Shown: piece after piece, positions 26,866-34,951 of the stretch | Position numbering within the stretch: the first letter of the stretch is position 1 | Layout of the letters: the number at the start of each line of letters is the position of its first letter | NCBI GenBank assembly: GCA_963785065.1 | Contig: CAWATX010000004.1 | Coordinates: 186,001 to 250,000 of the forward strand | From: CAVSRC01 sp963785065 | Lineage (GTDB): Bacteria > Pseudomonadota > Alphaproteobacteria > Rhizobiales > Kaistiaceae | Direction of reading: 5' to 3' | DNA: 64,000 nucleotides | Position numbers and translations under genes: made by a program | Notes under the pieces: generated by a model | Seen by the model: the letters and a program-made list of their open reading frames with translations, nothing else | The model's database searches: none | What the model was told of the DNA's origin: nothing

Positions 26866-27359
26866 CGCTTGCACTTGGCGCAACTAAAAGTCAGCATTCA
26901 CAGTCTTATATATTCTATTTTTGCAATGTGTTTTCTCGCCTGATGTGCGGCCGGCTTGGCGCGCCGACGTGCGATTCGTGATGCAAAGGCGAAGCGGCGG
27001 GCAGAGCTGCGGCCGCTGCGCGCCGCGCAAGAACTTTAGTTACAGCCATTCAAAATTCGTGATCGCGGTCCTGCCGATTTGTGCGACGCCTCTCATGGCA
27101 GAGCGGTTTGCCGACGTTGTCCCCCTCTGCGCACGCCGGCGACTCGGCATCGCGGGTCACGCGCGGGCGCGGTCTGCGGGATGCTGCGCTGCGGAAAATC
27201 TGCGCTTGTCTCGCCGCGCACAAGAGCGTTTCCTGTCTCGCAAAGACCATGAACCGCATCCCCTTCGCGCGCGTCGTAGGGGCGCGCGACCGCCGATCCC
27301 GTTGCGGCGAGGGCGCCGGCCCGACCCGCGCGCGATCTCCAGCAAATACGCACTTTTAA

Positions 27360-27373
27360 TTGCGCTGGATCAC
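27360..27373. promoter_or_regulatory. Degenerate FNR/FixK-like motif upstream of the synthetase-acetyltransferase gene
   Basis: TTGCG-CTGG-ATCAC keeps the TTG and ATCA parts of the FNR/FixK box but deviates in the first half-site and the last base. It lies about 70 bp before the ATG at 27444, a sensible distance for an activator. Confidence 0.3.
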
Positions 27374-27443
27374 AAACCTGCTGTCGCGCCACGCTAAAAA
27401 GACTCGCATGTGACCCGGCCAGAAACACGCAAGGCTCAATGAA

Positions 27444-30185
27444 ATGACTATACGCAATCTGGAATACGCCTTCCGAGCCCGCTCGGTTGCCATCATCGGC
27501 GCTTCGCCGCGGGAAGGTTCGGTGGGCCTGTTCGTCACCAAGAACGTACGCGATGCCGGCTTCAAGGGACCGATCTGGCCGGTCAACCCGAAGCACCAGG
27601 AAATTTACGGACTGCAGTGTTTCCCCGATATCGAATCGCTGCCGGCAGCGCCGGACCTGGCGGTCGTCGCCACCCCGGCCAAGGCGGTGCCCGCTGTCAT
27701 CGCCGAGCTCGGCGAGCGGGGAACCCGCGCCGCCATGGTGCTGACCGCGGGCCTGACCCGCGAGAGCGGCCTGCGCCAACTGATGCTTGACGCCGCCCGG
27801 CCGCACATGCTGCGCATCCTCGGGCCGAACAGCCTCGGCATGTTCGTCCCCGGCATCGGTCTCAACGCCTCTTTCGCCCACATCGCGCCGCAGCCCGGCA
27901 AGCTCGCTTTCCTGTCGCAGTCGGGGGCGCTGGCCTCTGCCGTGCTCGATTGGGCCGTCGACCGCAAGATCGGCTTCTCCAACATCGTTTCGCTCGGCGA
28001 CATGGCCGACGTCGACGTCGCTGACATGCTCGACCTGCTCGCCACCGACAGCAACACGCGGGCGATCCTTCTCTACCTCGAGACCGTCTACAACACGCGC
28101 AAGTTCATGTCCGCGGCGCGCTCCGCCGCGCGCATGAAACCGGTCATCGTCATCAAGGCCGGCCGCCACGCGGCCGGTGCCAAGGCGGCGGCCACCCACA
28201 CCGGCGCGCTCGCCGGCAGCGACGGCGCCGCCGACGCCGCCTTCCGCCGCGCCGGCCTCTTGCGCGTTACCGATCTCGAAGAGCTGTTCGAAGCGGCCGA
28301 GACGCTGGCCCGCTTCTCGCCGATCGAGCGCGGACGCCTCGGCATCGTCACCAATGGCGGCGGCGCCGGCGTTCTGGCCATCGACCGGATGATCGACTAC
28401 GGCGGCGAGATCGCGCCGATTTCGCAGGAGACGCTCGACGCTCTCGACAAGGTGCTCCCCAATACCTGGTCAAGGGCCAACCCGGTCGACATCATCGGCG
28501 ACGCGGGCCCCGAGCGCTACCGCGCGGCAATAGAGGGCGTCTTCAACGACGACAATGTCGACGCCCTGCTGGTCATGGCCTGCCCGACCGCTCTTGCCTC
28601 GCCGACCGGCTCGGCCCAGGCGGTGGCAGACACCGTGCGCGACATCGACGCCAAGCATCCGCCGCGCTTCAAGCCGATCCTGACCTGCTGGCTCGGCGAG
28701 CACGATGCAACCCCGGCCCGCGCCATCTTGCGCGATGCCGGTGTGGCCACCTACGAGACCCCCTCCGAGGCGGTGCGCGCCCTCACCTATCTTACCGGCT
28801 ACAGCGCCGCCCAACGCGAGTTGATGCAGACGCCGCCCTCGGCGCCGCAGATCCCCACCGATGTCGCCGCGGCGCGCAAGCTGTTCCGCGAGGTGGCCGC
28901 CGACGGCCGCACCACGCTGACCGAGCCGGAAGCCAAGGCGGCGCTTGCCGCCTTCGGCGTGCCGGTGGTCGAGACGATTGTCGCCCACACCGTCAAGGAA
29001 GCCGAGACGATTGCGACCGATTTGCTTACCCGTAACCCGGCGGTCGCGGTCAAGCTGCTGTCGCGCGACATCAGCCATAAGTCGGACGTCGGCGGCGTCG
29101 TGCTCGGCATCCGCACGCCGCAGGCTGCCGCGAACGCCGCCCAGGGCATCCTGGACCGCGTCGCCGCCAAGGCGCCCGAAGCCTCCATCGAGGGCTTCAC
29201 CGTCCAGGCCATGATCTCGCGCCCCGGGGCCCACGAACTCATCGTCGGCATCGGCGAAGACCCGCTGTTCGGCCCGATCATCCTGTTCGGCGCCGGCGGC
29301 ACCTCGGTCGAGGTGGTCGCCGATACCGCCGTCGGCTTGCCGCCGCTCGACATGAAGCTGGCCTGCGACCTGATGCACCAGACGCGCATCTCCAAGCTGC
29401 TGGCCGGCTATCGCGACCGGCCGCCGGCTGACATCGACGCCATCGCCCGCGCCCTCATTCAGGTGTCGCAGATGGTCATCGACTGCCCGGAGATCGCCTC
29501 GCTCGACATCAACCCGCTGCTCGCCGACCAGAACGGCGCGGTCGTCCTCGACGCCCGTATCGTCATCGATCCGGAGCGGCTGGACGAGGTGGCGCCCAAC
29601 AAGCGCCTGTCGATCCGACCCTATCCGAGCGAGTGGGAGAAGCGGGTTACGACCAGCGGCGGGGTCGACGTGCTGCTGCGCCCGATCCGGCCGGACGACG
29701 CCCGGCTCTATCCCGACTTCTTCGCGAAGGTCGACAACCGTGACATCCGCCTGAGATTCCTGGCACCGCGCAAGGAGTTCGGCCACGAGTTCCTCGCCCG
29801 CATGACTCAGATCGATTATGCCCGCGAGATGGCCTTCGTCGCGCTCGATCCGGAGAACGGCACCCTGCTCGGCGTGTCGCGCATCATCGCCGATCCGGAC
29901 TACACCCACGCCGAATACGGCGTCATCGTGCGCACCGACCTGCAGGGCCGGGGCATCGGCTGGGCGCTGATGGAGCAGTTGCTCGCCTATGCGCGCAGCG
30001 AGGAGCTCGAGATCGTCGAAGGCGAGGTGCTGGCCGAGAACAGCGAAATGCTGCTCATGTGTCGCGAGATGGGCTTCGCCGTCCATCCCGACCCGGAGGA
30101 CCCCGGCTGCTACAAGGTGCACATCAGCCTTGACCAGGCGGCTCCGGCGGCGGATCGAGAAACCGAGCGAACGCCAGCGCAATGA
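27444..30185 (+). CDS. ADP-forming acyl-CoA synthetase-like / GNAT acetyltransferase fusion (Pat-type)
   Basis: The 913-residue protein combines several modules. There is an N-terminal CoA-binding domain (IIGASPREGSVG) and succinyl-CoA-ligase-like domains with ATHTGALAGSDGAADAAF. An ATP-grasp domain follows (about residues 480-710, with AVKLLSRDISHKSDVGGV), then a C-terminal GNAT domain (about 740-890, with VIVRTDLQGRGIGWALMEQ). This architecture is that of protein lysine acetyltransferases such as Pat, which inactivate acyl-CoA synthetases, and of related ADP-forming acetyl-CoA synthetases. The sequence alone does not tell which activity dominates. The last 62 bp overlap the convergent MFS gene. 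Confidence 0.9.
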   Translation: MTIRNLEYAFRARSVAIIGASPREGSVGLFVTKNVRDAGFKGPIWPVNPKHQEIYGLQCFPDIESLPAAPDLAVVATPAKAVPAVIAELGERGTRAAMVLTAGLTRESGLRQLMLDAARPHMLRILGPNSLGMFVPGIGLNASFAHIAPQPGKLAFLSQSGALASAVLDWAVDRKIGFSNIVSLGDMADVDVADMLDLLATDSNTRAILLYLETVYNTRKFMSAARSAARMKPVIVIKAGRHAAGAKAAATHTGALAGSDGAADAAFRRAGLLRVTDLEELFEAAETLARFSPIERGRLGIVTNGGGAGVLAIDRMIDYGGEIAPISQETLDALDKVLPNTWSRANPVDIIGDAGPERYRAAIEGVFNDDNVDALLVMACPTALASPTGSAQAVADTVRDIDAKHPPRFKPILTCWLGEHDATPARAILRDAGVATYETPSEAVRALTYLTGYSAAQRELMQTPPSAPQIPTDVAAARKLFREVAADGRTTLTEPEAKAALAAFGVPVVETIVAHTVKEAETIATDLLTRNPAVAVKLLSRDISHKSDVGGVVLGIRTPQAAANAAQGILDRVAAKAPEASIEGFTVQAMISRPGAHELIVGIGEDPLFGPIILFGAGGTSVEVVADTAVGLPPLDMKLACDLMHQTRISKLLAGYRDRPPADIDAIARALIQVSQMVIDCPEIASLDINPLLADQNGAVVLDARIVIDPERLDEVAPNKRLSIRPYPSEWEKRVTTSGGVDVLLRPIRPDDARLYPDFFAKVDNRDIRLRFLAPRKEFGHEFLARMTQIDYAREMAFVALDPENGTLLGVSRIIADPDYTHAEYGVIVRTDLQGRGIGWALMEQLLAYARSEELEIVEGEVLAENSEMLLMCREMGFAVHPDPEDPGCYKVHISLDQAAPAADRETERTPAQ

Positions 30186-31305
30186 GCGGCAACGGCAGCA
30201 GCATGGTGAAGGAGACGCGCACCCCGTAGCGCGACGCGACGAAGCCGAAGAGCGGCGGCGCGACGAAGCCGATCACCGTCACCAGGGTCGCGAAGGATGC
30301 GACGTTCTGTGACGACGGCCGGTCGCTGAGACGCGCCACCGCCGACATCGACTGCGGATGAACGGTGCTGATGCCGAACCCGATAAGGGCGAATCCGGCG
30401 AGCGCCACCGGCACCGAGTGGGCAATGACCACCAGAGCGACGCCCGCCGCTGAGACGGCGCTGAGGGCGATCGCCACGCGGGCTGGACCATGGCGCTCGA
30501 CCTGCGGGTCGGCGAGGAAGCGGCCGAGTGTCTGGAAGACGACGAAGGCCGGCAGGGCCAGCGTCGACACCCAGTCGGCGCCGGCGAAATCGTCACGCAG
30601 ATAGATTACGGACCAGGCGCGGGCGCTGCCCTCGAGCACGATGCCGGACAAGGCGAAGCCCATCACCAGGATCACCCCGAGCGTCGGCAGCGCCAGGCGG
30701 CCGAGTGGGCGCGCGGCGCCGCGGTGGCTCCGCGGTGGGCTCACCGTCATCGGCGCGATGGTGGCGGTGGCGAGGGCCGTGAGCAGCACGAAGACGAGGA
30801 TGAAGTGGAAGAGCGGCGACACCCCGGCGGCGACCATGCCGGTGCCGGCAAGCGAGGCGAGGAGAAAGCCGACTCCCCAACTGCCGTGACAGCGGTTGAA
30901 GAGGCGCCGGCCGGTCGCCGCTTCCACCCGGTCGGCCTCGACGTTCATGGCGACGTTGCAGTTGGCGAGGCCGAAGCCGAAGAGCATCAGCGCCGCAAAC
31001 AGCGTCGCCGTATCGAAGGCCAGCGCCGAGACAACGATGCTGCCGGCGAAGAACGGCAGCATCGTTAGCAGGATCGCGCGCGTGCCGTAGCGTTCGATCC
31101 TCCGGCTGACGATGAGCGCGCCGAGGAACACGCCGGCCGGCACGCCGATGAGGGCGATGCCAAGCGCGGCCTCGCTGAGGCCCGTGGCCAGCCGCAGTTC
31201 GGCGATGCGCGAGAACAGGGTCCCGACCGTCACACCGTGGATGGCGAAGATGAGCACGATCGCCAGCCGGCGCCGGTCGCCGCTTCGGAATGAGGGAAAG
31301 GTCAT
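30124..31305 (-). CDS. Major facilitator superfamily transporter
   Basis: The 393-residue product is an integral membrane protein with about 12 hydrophobic helices in two halves. It has the MFS-typical arginine-rich loop between helices 2 and 3 (SRRIERYGTRAI) and a matching site in the second half. It resembles the YbjJ/fucose-permease-like branch of MFS by overall layout, but the substrate cannot be read from the sequence. It is convergent with the acetyltransferase fusion and overlaps its last 62 bp, so both C-termini are encoded by the same DNA. Confidence 0.83.
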   Translation of the reverse strand: MTFPSFRSGDRRRLAIVLIFAIHGVTVGTLFSRIAELRLATGLSEAALGIALIGVPAGVFLGALIVSRRIERYGTRAILLTMLPFFAGSIVVSALAFDTATLFAALMLFGFGLANCNVAMNVEADRVEAATGRRLFNRCHGSWGVGFLLASLAGTGMVAAGVSPLFHFILVFVLLTALATATIAPMTVSPPRSHRGAARPLGRLALPTLGVILVMGFALSGIVLEGSARAWSVIYLRDDFAGADWVSTLALPAFVVFQTLGRFLADPQVERHGPARVAIALSAVSAAGVALVVIAHSVPVALAGFALIGFGISTVHPQSMSAVARLSDRPSSQNVASFATLVTVIGFVAPPLFGFVASRYGVRVSFTMLLPLPLIALAFARFLDPPPEPPGQG

Positions 31306-31425
31306 GACGGGCTTGAGTCGCAGGCCGGTGGCGGGGGCCCCGAACGCTAATGCCTTTCACGATCGGATGGAATCGCTACGGCGGAGCGATCCCACCCTGG
31401 CAAAGGGCGATGGTCCCCCTCGGGC

Positions 31426-31462
31426 ACAAAAAGAGGAGGCGCCCACCTTCGTGGGCGCCTCC
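31426..31462 (-). terminator. Strong intrinsic terminator of the cysteine-repeat gene
   Basis: A perfect 12-bp stem (GGAGGCGCCCAC at 31435-31446 with 31451-31462) with a four-base loop is followed, on the minus strand, by TCTTTTTG. It sits 20 bp after the stop codon of the gene ending at 31483. This is the clearest intrinsic terminator in the window. Confidence 0.9.
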
Positions 31463-31482
31463 CCAGCAAAGGATCTCGCGGC

Positions 31483-31986
31483 CTAGTTGAAACGGCAGTA
31501 GTTTTCGCCGTTGACGGAGACGCAGGGGCCGTTGTGCTTGTAGTTGCAATAGCGCTTCTGGTTCACGGTGACGCACTTGCGCTCGAAGCTCGGGCCGTTG
31601 TTGCAGTACTTGCGGCCGTTGTGCCAGCGGCAGTTGGTGCCGCCATTGCCGACGCAGAACTGAACGCCACCGAACGAAACGCACCCGCTGGCACCACCGC
31701 CGCCGCCACCACCGCCGGGGCCGCGGCCGCACCAGTTGTTCCACGAACCGCAATTGACGGTGGGCCGGCACCAGTTGTTCCACGGACCGCAGTTCTGGGT
31801 GGGCTGGCACCAGTTGTTCCAAGGGCCGCAGCTCCTCACCTGGATCAGGTTGTCGTCGACCTGAACATGCGGAACGGCACTCATCATGGGCACCGGAGCG
31901 GTATCTCCGGGAACGGCGCTGGCCATCAGCAGGCCTCCGGCGAGCACCAGCGCGGCAAATGCGCTGAACAGCAACTTCCTGAACAT
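31483..31986 (-). CDS. Secreted cysteine-repeat protein with CGPWNNWC motifs
   Basis: I do not recognise this 167-residue protein. It has a signal peptide (MFRKLLFSAFAALVLAGGLL) with likely cleavage near residues 24-30. Next come three 13-residue repeats of the form CGPWNNWCxPTxN, an eight-glycine linker, and four C-x8-C units (CVSFGGVQFC, CRWHNGRKYC, CVTVNQKRYC, CVSVNGENYC). All 14 mature cysteines are paired this way, suggesting seven disulfide-closed loops outside the cytoplasm. The start at 31986 has AAGGAGA six bases before it. A strong terminator and independent surroundings suggest a single, well-expressed gene. A structural or surface role is only a guess. Confidence 0.85.
   Translation of the reverse strand: MFRKLLFSAFAALVLAGGLLMASAVPGDTAPVPMMSAVPHVQVDDNLIQVRSCGPWNNWCQPTQNCGPWNNWCRPTVNCGSWNNWCGRGPGGGGGGGGASGCVSFGGVQFCVGNGGTNCRWHNGRKYCNNGPSFERKCVTVNQKRYCNYKHNGPCVSVNGENYCRFN
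31730..31846. repeat. Three 39-bp in-frame tandem repeats
   Basis: The 14-mer CACCAGTTGTTCCA begins at 31730, 31769 and 31808, an exact 39-bp period. It encodes, on the minus strand, the repeated peptide around WNNWC. The repeats are near-identical, which points to recent duplication or strong constraint, and the array could vary in copy number between strains. Confidence 0.9.
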
Positions 31987-32225
31987 CGTCTTGTCTCCTT
32001 GGTGTTGTCGGGGACATACCGCGAAGGCCATGAAAGCTGCCCTGCCTGGGAAGCTCCTTTACTTCACGGTCGAAAGTCTACTGAACGGCGATCTTCCCCG
32101 AGCGCGCGAACTGTCCTGATCACGTTCCACGCGGCCGATTGTGCATAGCATGACAATTGGGCCATGGCGTGCTTTTTGTTGGAGCACTGTGACCCTGACC
32201 ACAGGCCTTCGCCACAATTGCTTCC

Positions 32226-33161
32226 TCACCCGCCGTGGGTGAGCGCCACGATCCAGGCGCCGGCGAAGATGGCCAAAGCGAGGACGGCGCTCACTGCCTG
32301 CCGCCATGGCGTCGGCGCCGGCTGACCGGTTGCCAGAATGGCGGCACCGATCACCGCACCGGCCGAAAAGCCCGCAATATGGGCGCCGATGTCGATGCGC
32401 TCGCCCTCGATGCCAAGAAAGGCGAGCAGCATGATGCCGGCGGCGAGCGGCGCCCAGCGGCGCAGGCCCCGCCGCCATCGCCGCGGACGGTACCGGATGG
32501 CCAGCACCGCCAGCAGGCCGACAGCGCCGAAGATCGCCGTCGAGGCGCCGATCGAGGTGTGCGATGCCGGCTGGACGAACGCGTTGATGGCGTTGCCGGC
32601 GGCGCCGGCCGCCAGAATCATCAGCCAGGCGAAGCCGCTGCCGAGAATCTCGGCGAGGAAGAATCCGAACAGGCTGCCGGCTACCAGATTGCTGCCGATA
32701 TGGCCGAGATCGGCATGGAGGCCGAGCGCCGTGACGACACGCCACCACTGGCCGCCGATGGTGAGCCCCGCCTGCCCCTCGCCCGCCGTCAGCCAGTCTG
32801 CGCCGAAAAGGTGCTGGCCGGCGGCGACATAGACGAAGACCATGACGCACCAATAGGCGAGCACACCGGTGATGCCGTCGCCGACCGGATGGCGGTGCAC
32901 CGGCGGCCCGGGGTCGGGCCGGTTGTCCTCGGCATAGGCGGCTAGTTCCTGGCGCGCCGCTTCGGCGTGCCAGGCGGCGACCAGCAGCGCCACGCCCCAG
33001 CCGCGCGAGGCCATCTGGCAGTCGATCCCGGCGGCGACCAGAACCAGCGCATGCTCGCTGGCCGCCCGGCCATTGGTGTAGTGCCCGACCTCGACCCAGA
33101 CCTCTTCGGGAATATCGCCTGCGTCGGTCACGCGCGTCCTGGCTCCGCCCTGCAAGCGCAT
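32226..33161 (-). CDS. Rhomboid family intramembrane serine protease
   Basis: The 311-residue protein has a soluble N-terminal domain of about 100 residues followed by about six to seven membrane helices. Rhomboid landmarks are present: the HxxxN-type motif HADLGHIGSNL, the catalytic serine in IGASTAIFG and the catalytic histidine in DIGAHIAGFSAG. It should cleave membrane proteins within the bilayer; the substrate is unknown. The gene lies 239 bp upstream of the cysteine-repeat gene, on the same strand. Confidence 0.9.
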   Translation of the reverse strand: MRLQGGARTRVTDAGDIPEEVWVEVGHYTNGRAASEHALVLVAAGIDCQMASRGWGVALLVAAWHAEAARQELAAYAEDNRPDPGPPVHRHPVGDGITGVLAYWCVMVFVYVAAGQHLFGADWLTAGEGQAGLTIGGQWWRVVTALGLHADLGHIGSNLVAGSLFGFFLAEILGSGFAWLMILAAGAAGNAINAFVQPASHTSIGASTAIFGAVGLLAVLAIRYRPRRWRRGLRRWAPLAAGIMLLAFLGIEGERIDIGAHIAGFSAGAVIGAAILATGQPAPTPWRQAVSAVLALAIFAGAWIVALTHGG

Positions 33162-33213
33162 CGCATCGATTGAGACGGCAGACGGCGTGCTGCTGTGCCC
33201 TGCCTGCGTGCTG

Positions 33214-33293
33214 TTAACCGTGTCAGCACGATCTCCGCAAGGACCGAATGGCCGTACCGATCGTCTCCTGTGTCAGCATAAGACATTAACCAT
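33214..33293. promoter_or_regulatory. Two TTAACC motifs upstream of the exopolysaccharide locus
   Basis: TTAACCGT lies at 33214-33221 and TTAACCAT at 33286-33293, in the 322-bp spacer between the rhomboid gene and wzz. TTAACCAT equals the half-site described for the alphaproteobacterial cell-cycle regulator CtrA. The same octamer occurs twice, inverted, upstream of the priming transferase gene. The rest of the spacer shows no recognised feature. Confidence 0.4.
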
Positions 33294-33483
33294 GGCGCGC
33301 CGGTCCATGTCGGCAGCCGGTCGGCGCCAGTGCCGCCGGTTGGCAAGCGGACGGTTGCCGGCGCGGGGATGTCTGTCCCACCGCGGCACAAAGGCCGGCG
33401 GAACCGATCTTGCAGCCTGGCGCACCAGTCCTTTGGCCAAAGCCCGCCGCGAGGGCGTGAACCATGCACACCAGGAGCCGCCA

Positions 33484-34938
33484 GTGACGATCAACCCCAC
33501 CTATCCGGCCAACCTACCGGGACAGGCGACGGCGGCCATGGCGTGGTCTCCGCAAGGCGTGGGCACGGCCGCGACGATCGACGTCCAACAGGCGCTCAAG
33601 ACGCTGTGGCGCCGACGGCGCTTCATTGCTCTGGTCGCGGCTCTCTTCCTGGCACTCGGCGTCGCTTTCCTGCTGCTTTCGCCGCCACGCTACCAGTCAG
33701 CGGCCGAGCTCATCATCGATCCGCTCGGGCTGCAGGTGGTGAAGAACGAGGTCAGTCCCGATCCCCAGTCGGCCGACGCCAATGTCGCCGTGGTCGAGAA
33801 CGAAATGCGCGTGATTTCTTCTGCGAGCGTGCTCAACCCAGTGATCGACCAGGAGCACCTGACCGATGATCCCGAATTCGTCGGGGGGTCTTTCCTGTCG
33901 AATTTGTTTGGCGCGGCGCGCCAGCTGTTCTTGCCGCGCCAGGCTGGCGTGGACGACGCGCGGCTGGAGGCGTTGCAGGCACTCAAGAAACACCTGGCAG
34001 TGCGGCGCACCGAACGCAGCTTCGTGGTCGACGTGATCGTGTGGACCAAGGACGCGGCGAAGTCGGCGCGCATCGCCAATGCGATCGTCCAGACCTACAT
34101 CACCAGCTCGGTGAGTGAGCGGGCGGACCTCGCGCGACGCAGCAGCGTCGCGCTCCAAGCGCGTCTCGGCCAGTTGAGCGCGCAGGTCAACGACGTCGAG
34201 AACCGCGTCGAGACCTACAAGCGCGAGCACCACCTGGTCGACGCCGAGGGACACCTGGTCACCAACCAGCAGCTTGCCGAAATCAATACGCGGCTGACCG
34301 ACGCCAAAACCGCTACCGCGGCAGCGGCGGCCAAGCTTCAGCAGTTCGAGACGCTGAAGGCTGGGGCAGAGGGCGGGATCAGCGAGGCAGTCGATTCGCC
34401 GACCCTGGCCCAGCTCCGGTCGCAGGCGGCCGAGGTAGAGCGGCATAGGGCCCAGCTCGTCTTGACGCTTGGGCCGAAACACCCTGAACTGCTCAATGTC
34501 GATGCCGAGCTGACGGGCATCAACGCGGCCATCCAGGCCGAAGTTGCTCGCATCGGTGCTTCGCTGCGCGCTAATTACGCGCGCGCCCTGGCCAACCAGC
34601 AGACCCTGCAGCAGGCCTTCGATCGCCTTTCGGTGACAGCGACCGAGTCGAGCCAGGCCTTGGTCAAGCTGCGCGAACTCGAACGCGAGGCGCAGGCCAA
34701 TCAAACAGTGTACGAGACCTTCCTGGCCCGGTCGCGGGAACTGGGCGAGCAAACGGCCGTCGATACCACGAACATCCGGCTCATCAGTGCGGCAACCGAG
34801 CCACTGAGCAAGTCGAACCTGTCTGCGCGGCTCGTGCTGCCGGCTTTCCTTCTTCTAGGGCTTCTGCTGGGGGCCGGTATCGTGATCGCGCCCATCGTCT
34901 TCGGTTTCGGGCGGAACGCGACGGTCAATCCAGGCTAG
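33484..34938 (+). CDS. Wzz/GumC-type polysaccharide co-polymerase without kinase domain
   Basis: The 484-residue inner-membrane protein controls chain length in Wzy-dependent polysaccharide synthesis. It has the first membrane segment at residues 47-66, followed by the Wzz-type region (YQSAAELIIDPLG). A long periplasmic coiled-coil part follows (about 200-430), and a second membrane segment near the C-terminus (LPAFLLLGLLLGAGIVIAP). No cytoplasmic P-loop kinase follows. The start is GTG at 33484, supported by AGGAG six bases upstream; an ATG at 33292 would add 64 low-quality residues. It is followed by the polymerase gene after 13 bp. Confidence 0.9.
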   Translation: MTINPTYPANLPGQATAAMAWSPQGVGTAATIDVQQALKTLWRRRRFIALVAALFLALGVAFLLLSPPRYQSAAELIIDPLGLQVVKNEVSPDPQSADANVAVVENEMRVISSASVLNPVIDQEHLTDDPEFVGGSFLSNLFGAARQLFLPRQAGVDDARLEALQALKKHLAVRRTERSFVVDVIVWTKDAAKSARIANAIVQTYITSSVSERADLARRSSVALQARLGQLSAQVNDVENRVETYKREHHLVDAEGHLVTNQQLAEINTRLTDAKTATAAAAAKLQQFETLKAGAEGGISEAVDSPTLAQLRSQAAEVERHRAQLVLTLGPKHPELLNVDAELTGINAAIQAEVARIGASLRANYARALANQQTLQQAFDRLSVTATESSQALVKLRELEREAQANQTVYETFLARSRELGEQTAVDTTNIRLISAATEPLSKSNLSARLVLPAFLLLGLLLGAGIVIAPIVFGFGRNATVNPG

Positions 34939-34951
34939 CTAAGGACACGCG

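Larger units (their letters stand above)
26364..27443. other. 1.1-kb region without a recognised gene between the divergent hoxF and acetyltransferase-fusion genes
   Basis: No product in any frame resembles a known family. It holds one weak minus-strand frame (26467-26721), an FNR-type box (26852-26865) and an AT-rich patch at 26880-26935 with TATATATTCT near 26908 that could be a -10 element for rightward transcription. A degenerate FNR-like motif lies near 27360. For genes this compact elsewhere in the window the length is unusual; a small RNA or short unannotated genes are possible but not shown. Confidence 0.6.

Noticed and set aside
26921..27397. A 158-codon plus-strand frame in the gene-poor spacer
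   Set aside because: Its composition is Arg/Ala-rich without any motif, it has no ribosome-binding site and it crosses the FNR-like motif near 27360.
28470..30182. A 570-codon minus-strand frame
   Set aside because: Antisense to the synthetase-acetyltransferase fusion, with no domain similarity.
31730..31846. Regular 39-bp repeats as a CRISPR-like array
   Set aside because: They are in-frame coding repeats inside a secreted protein, contiguous without spacers, and no cas genes are present.
33292..33483. An N-terminal extension of the Wzz-like protein starting at ATG 33292
   Set aside because: The added residues are low-quality Arg-rich sequence and the GTG at 33484 has a well-spaced AGGAG.
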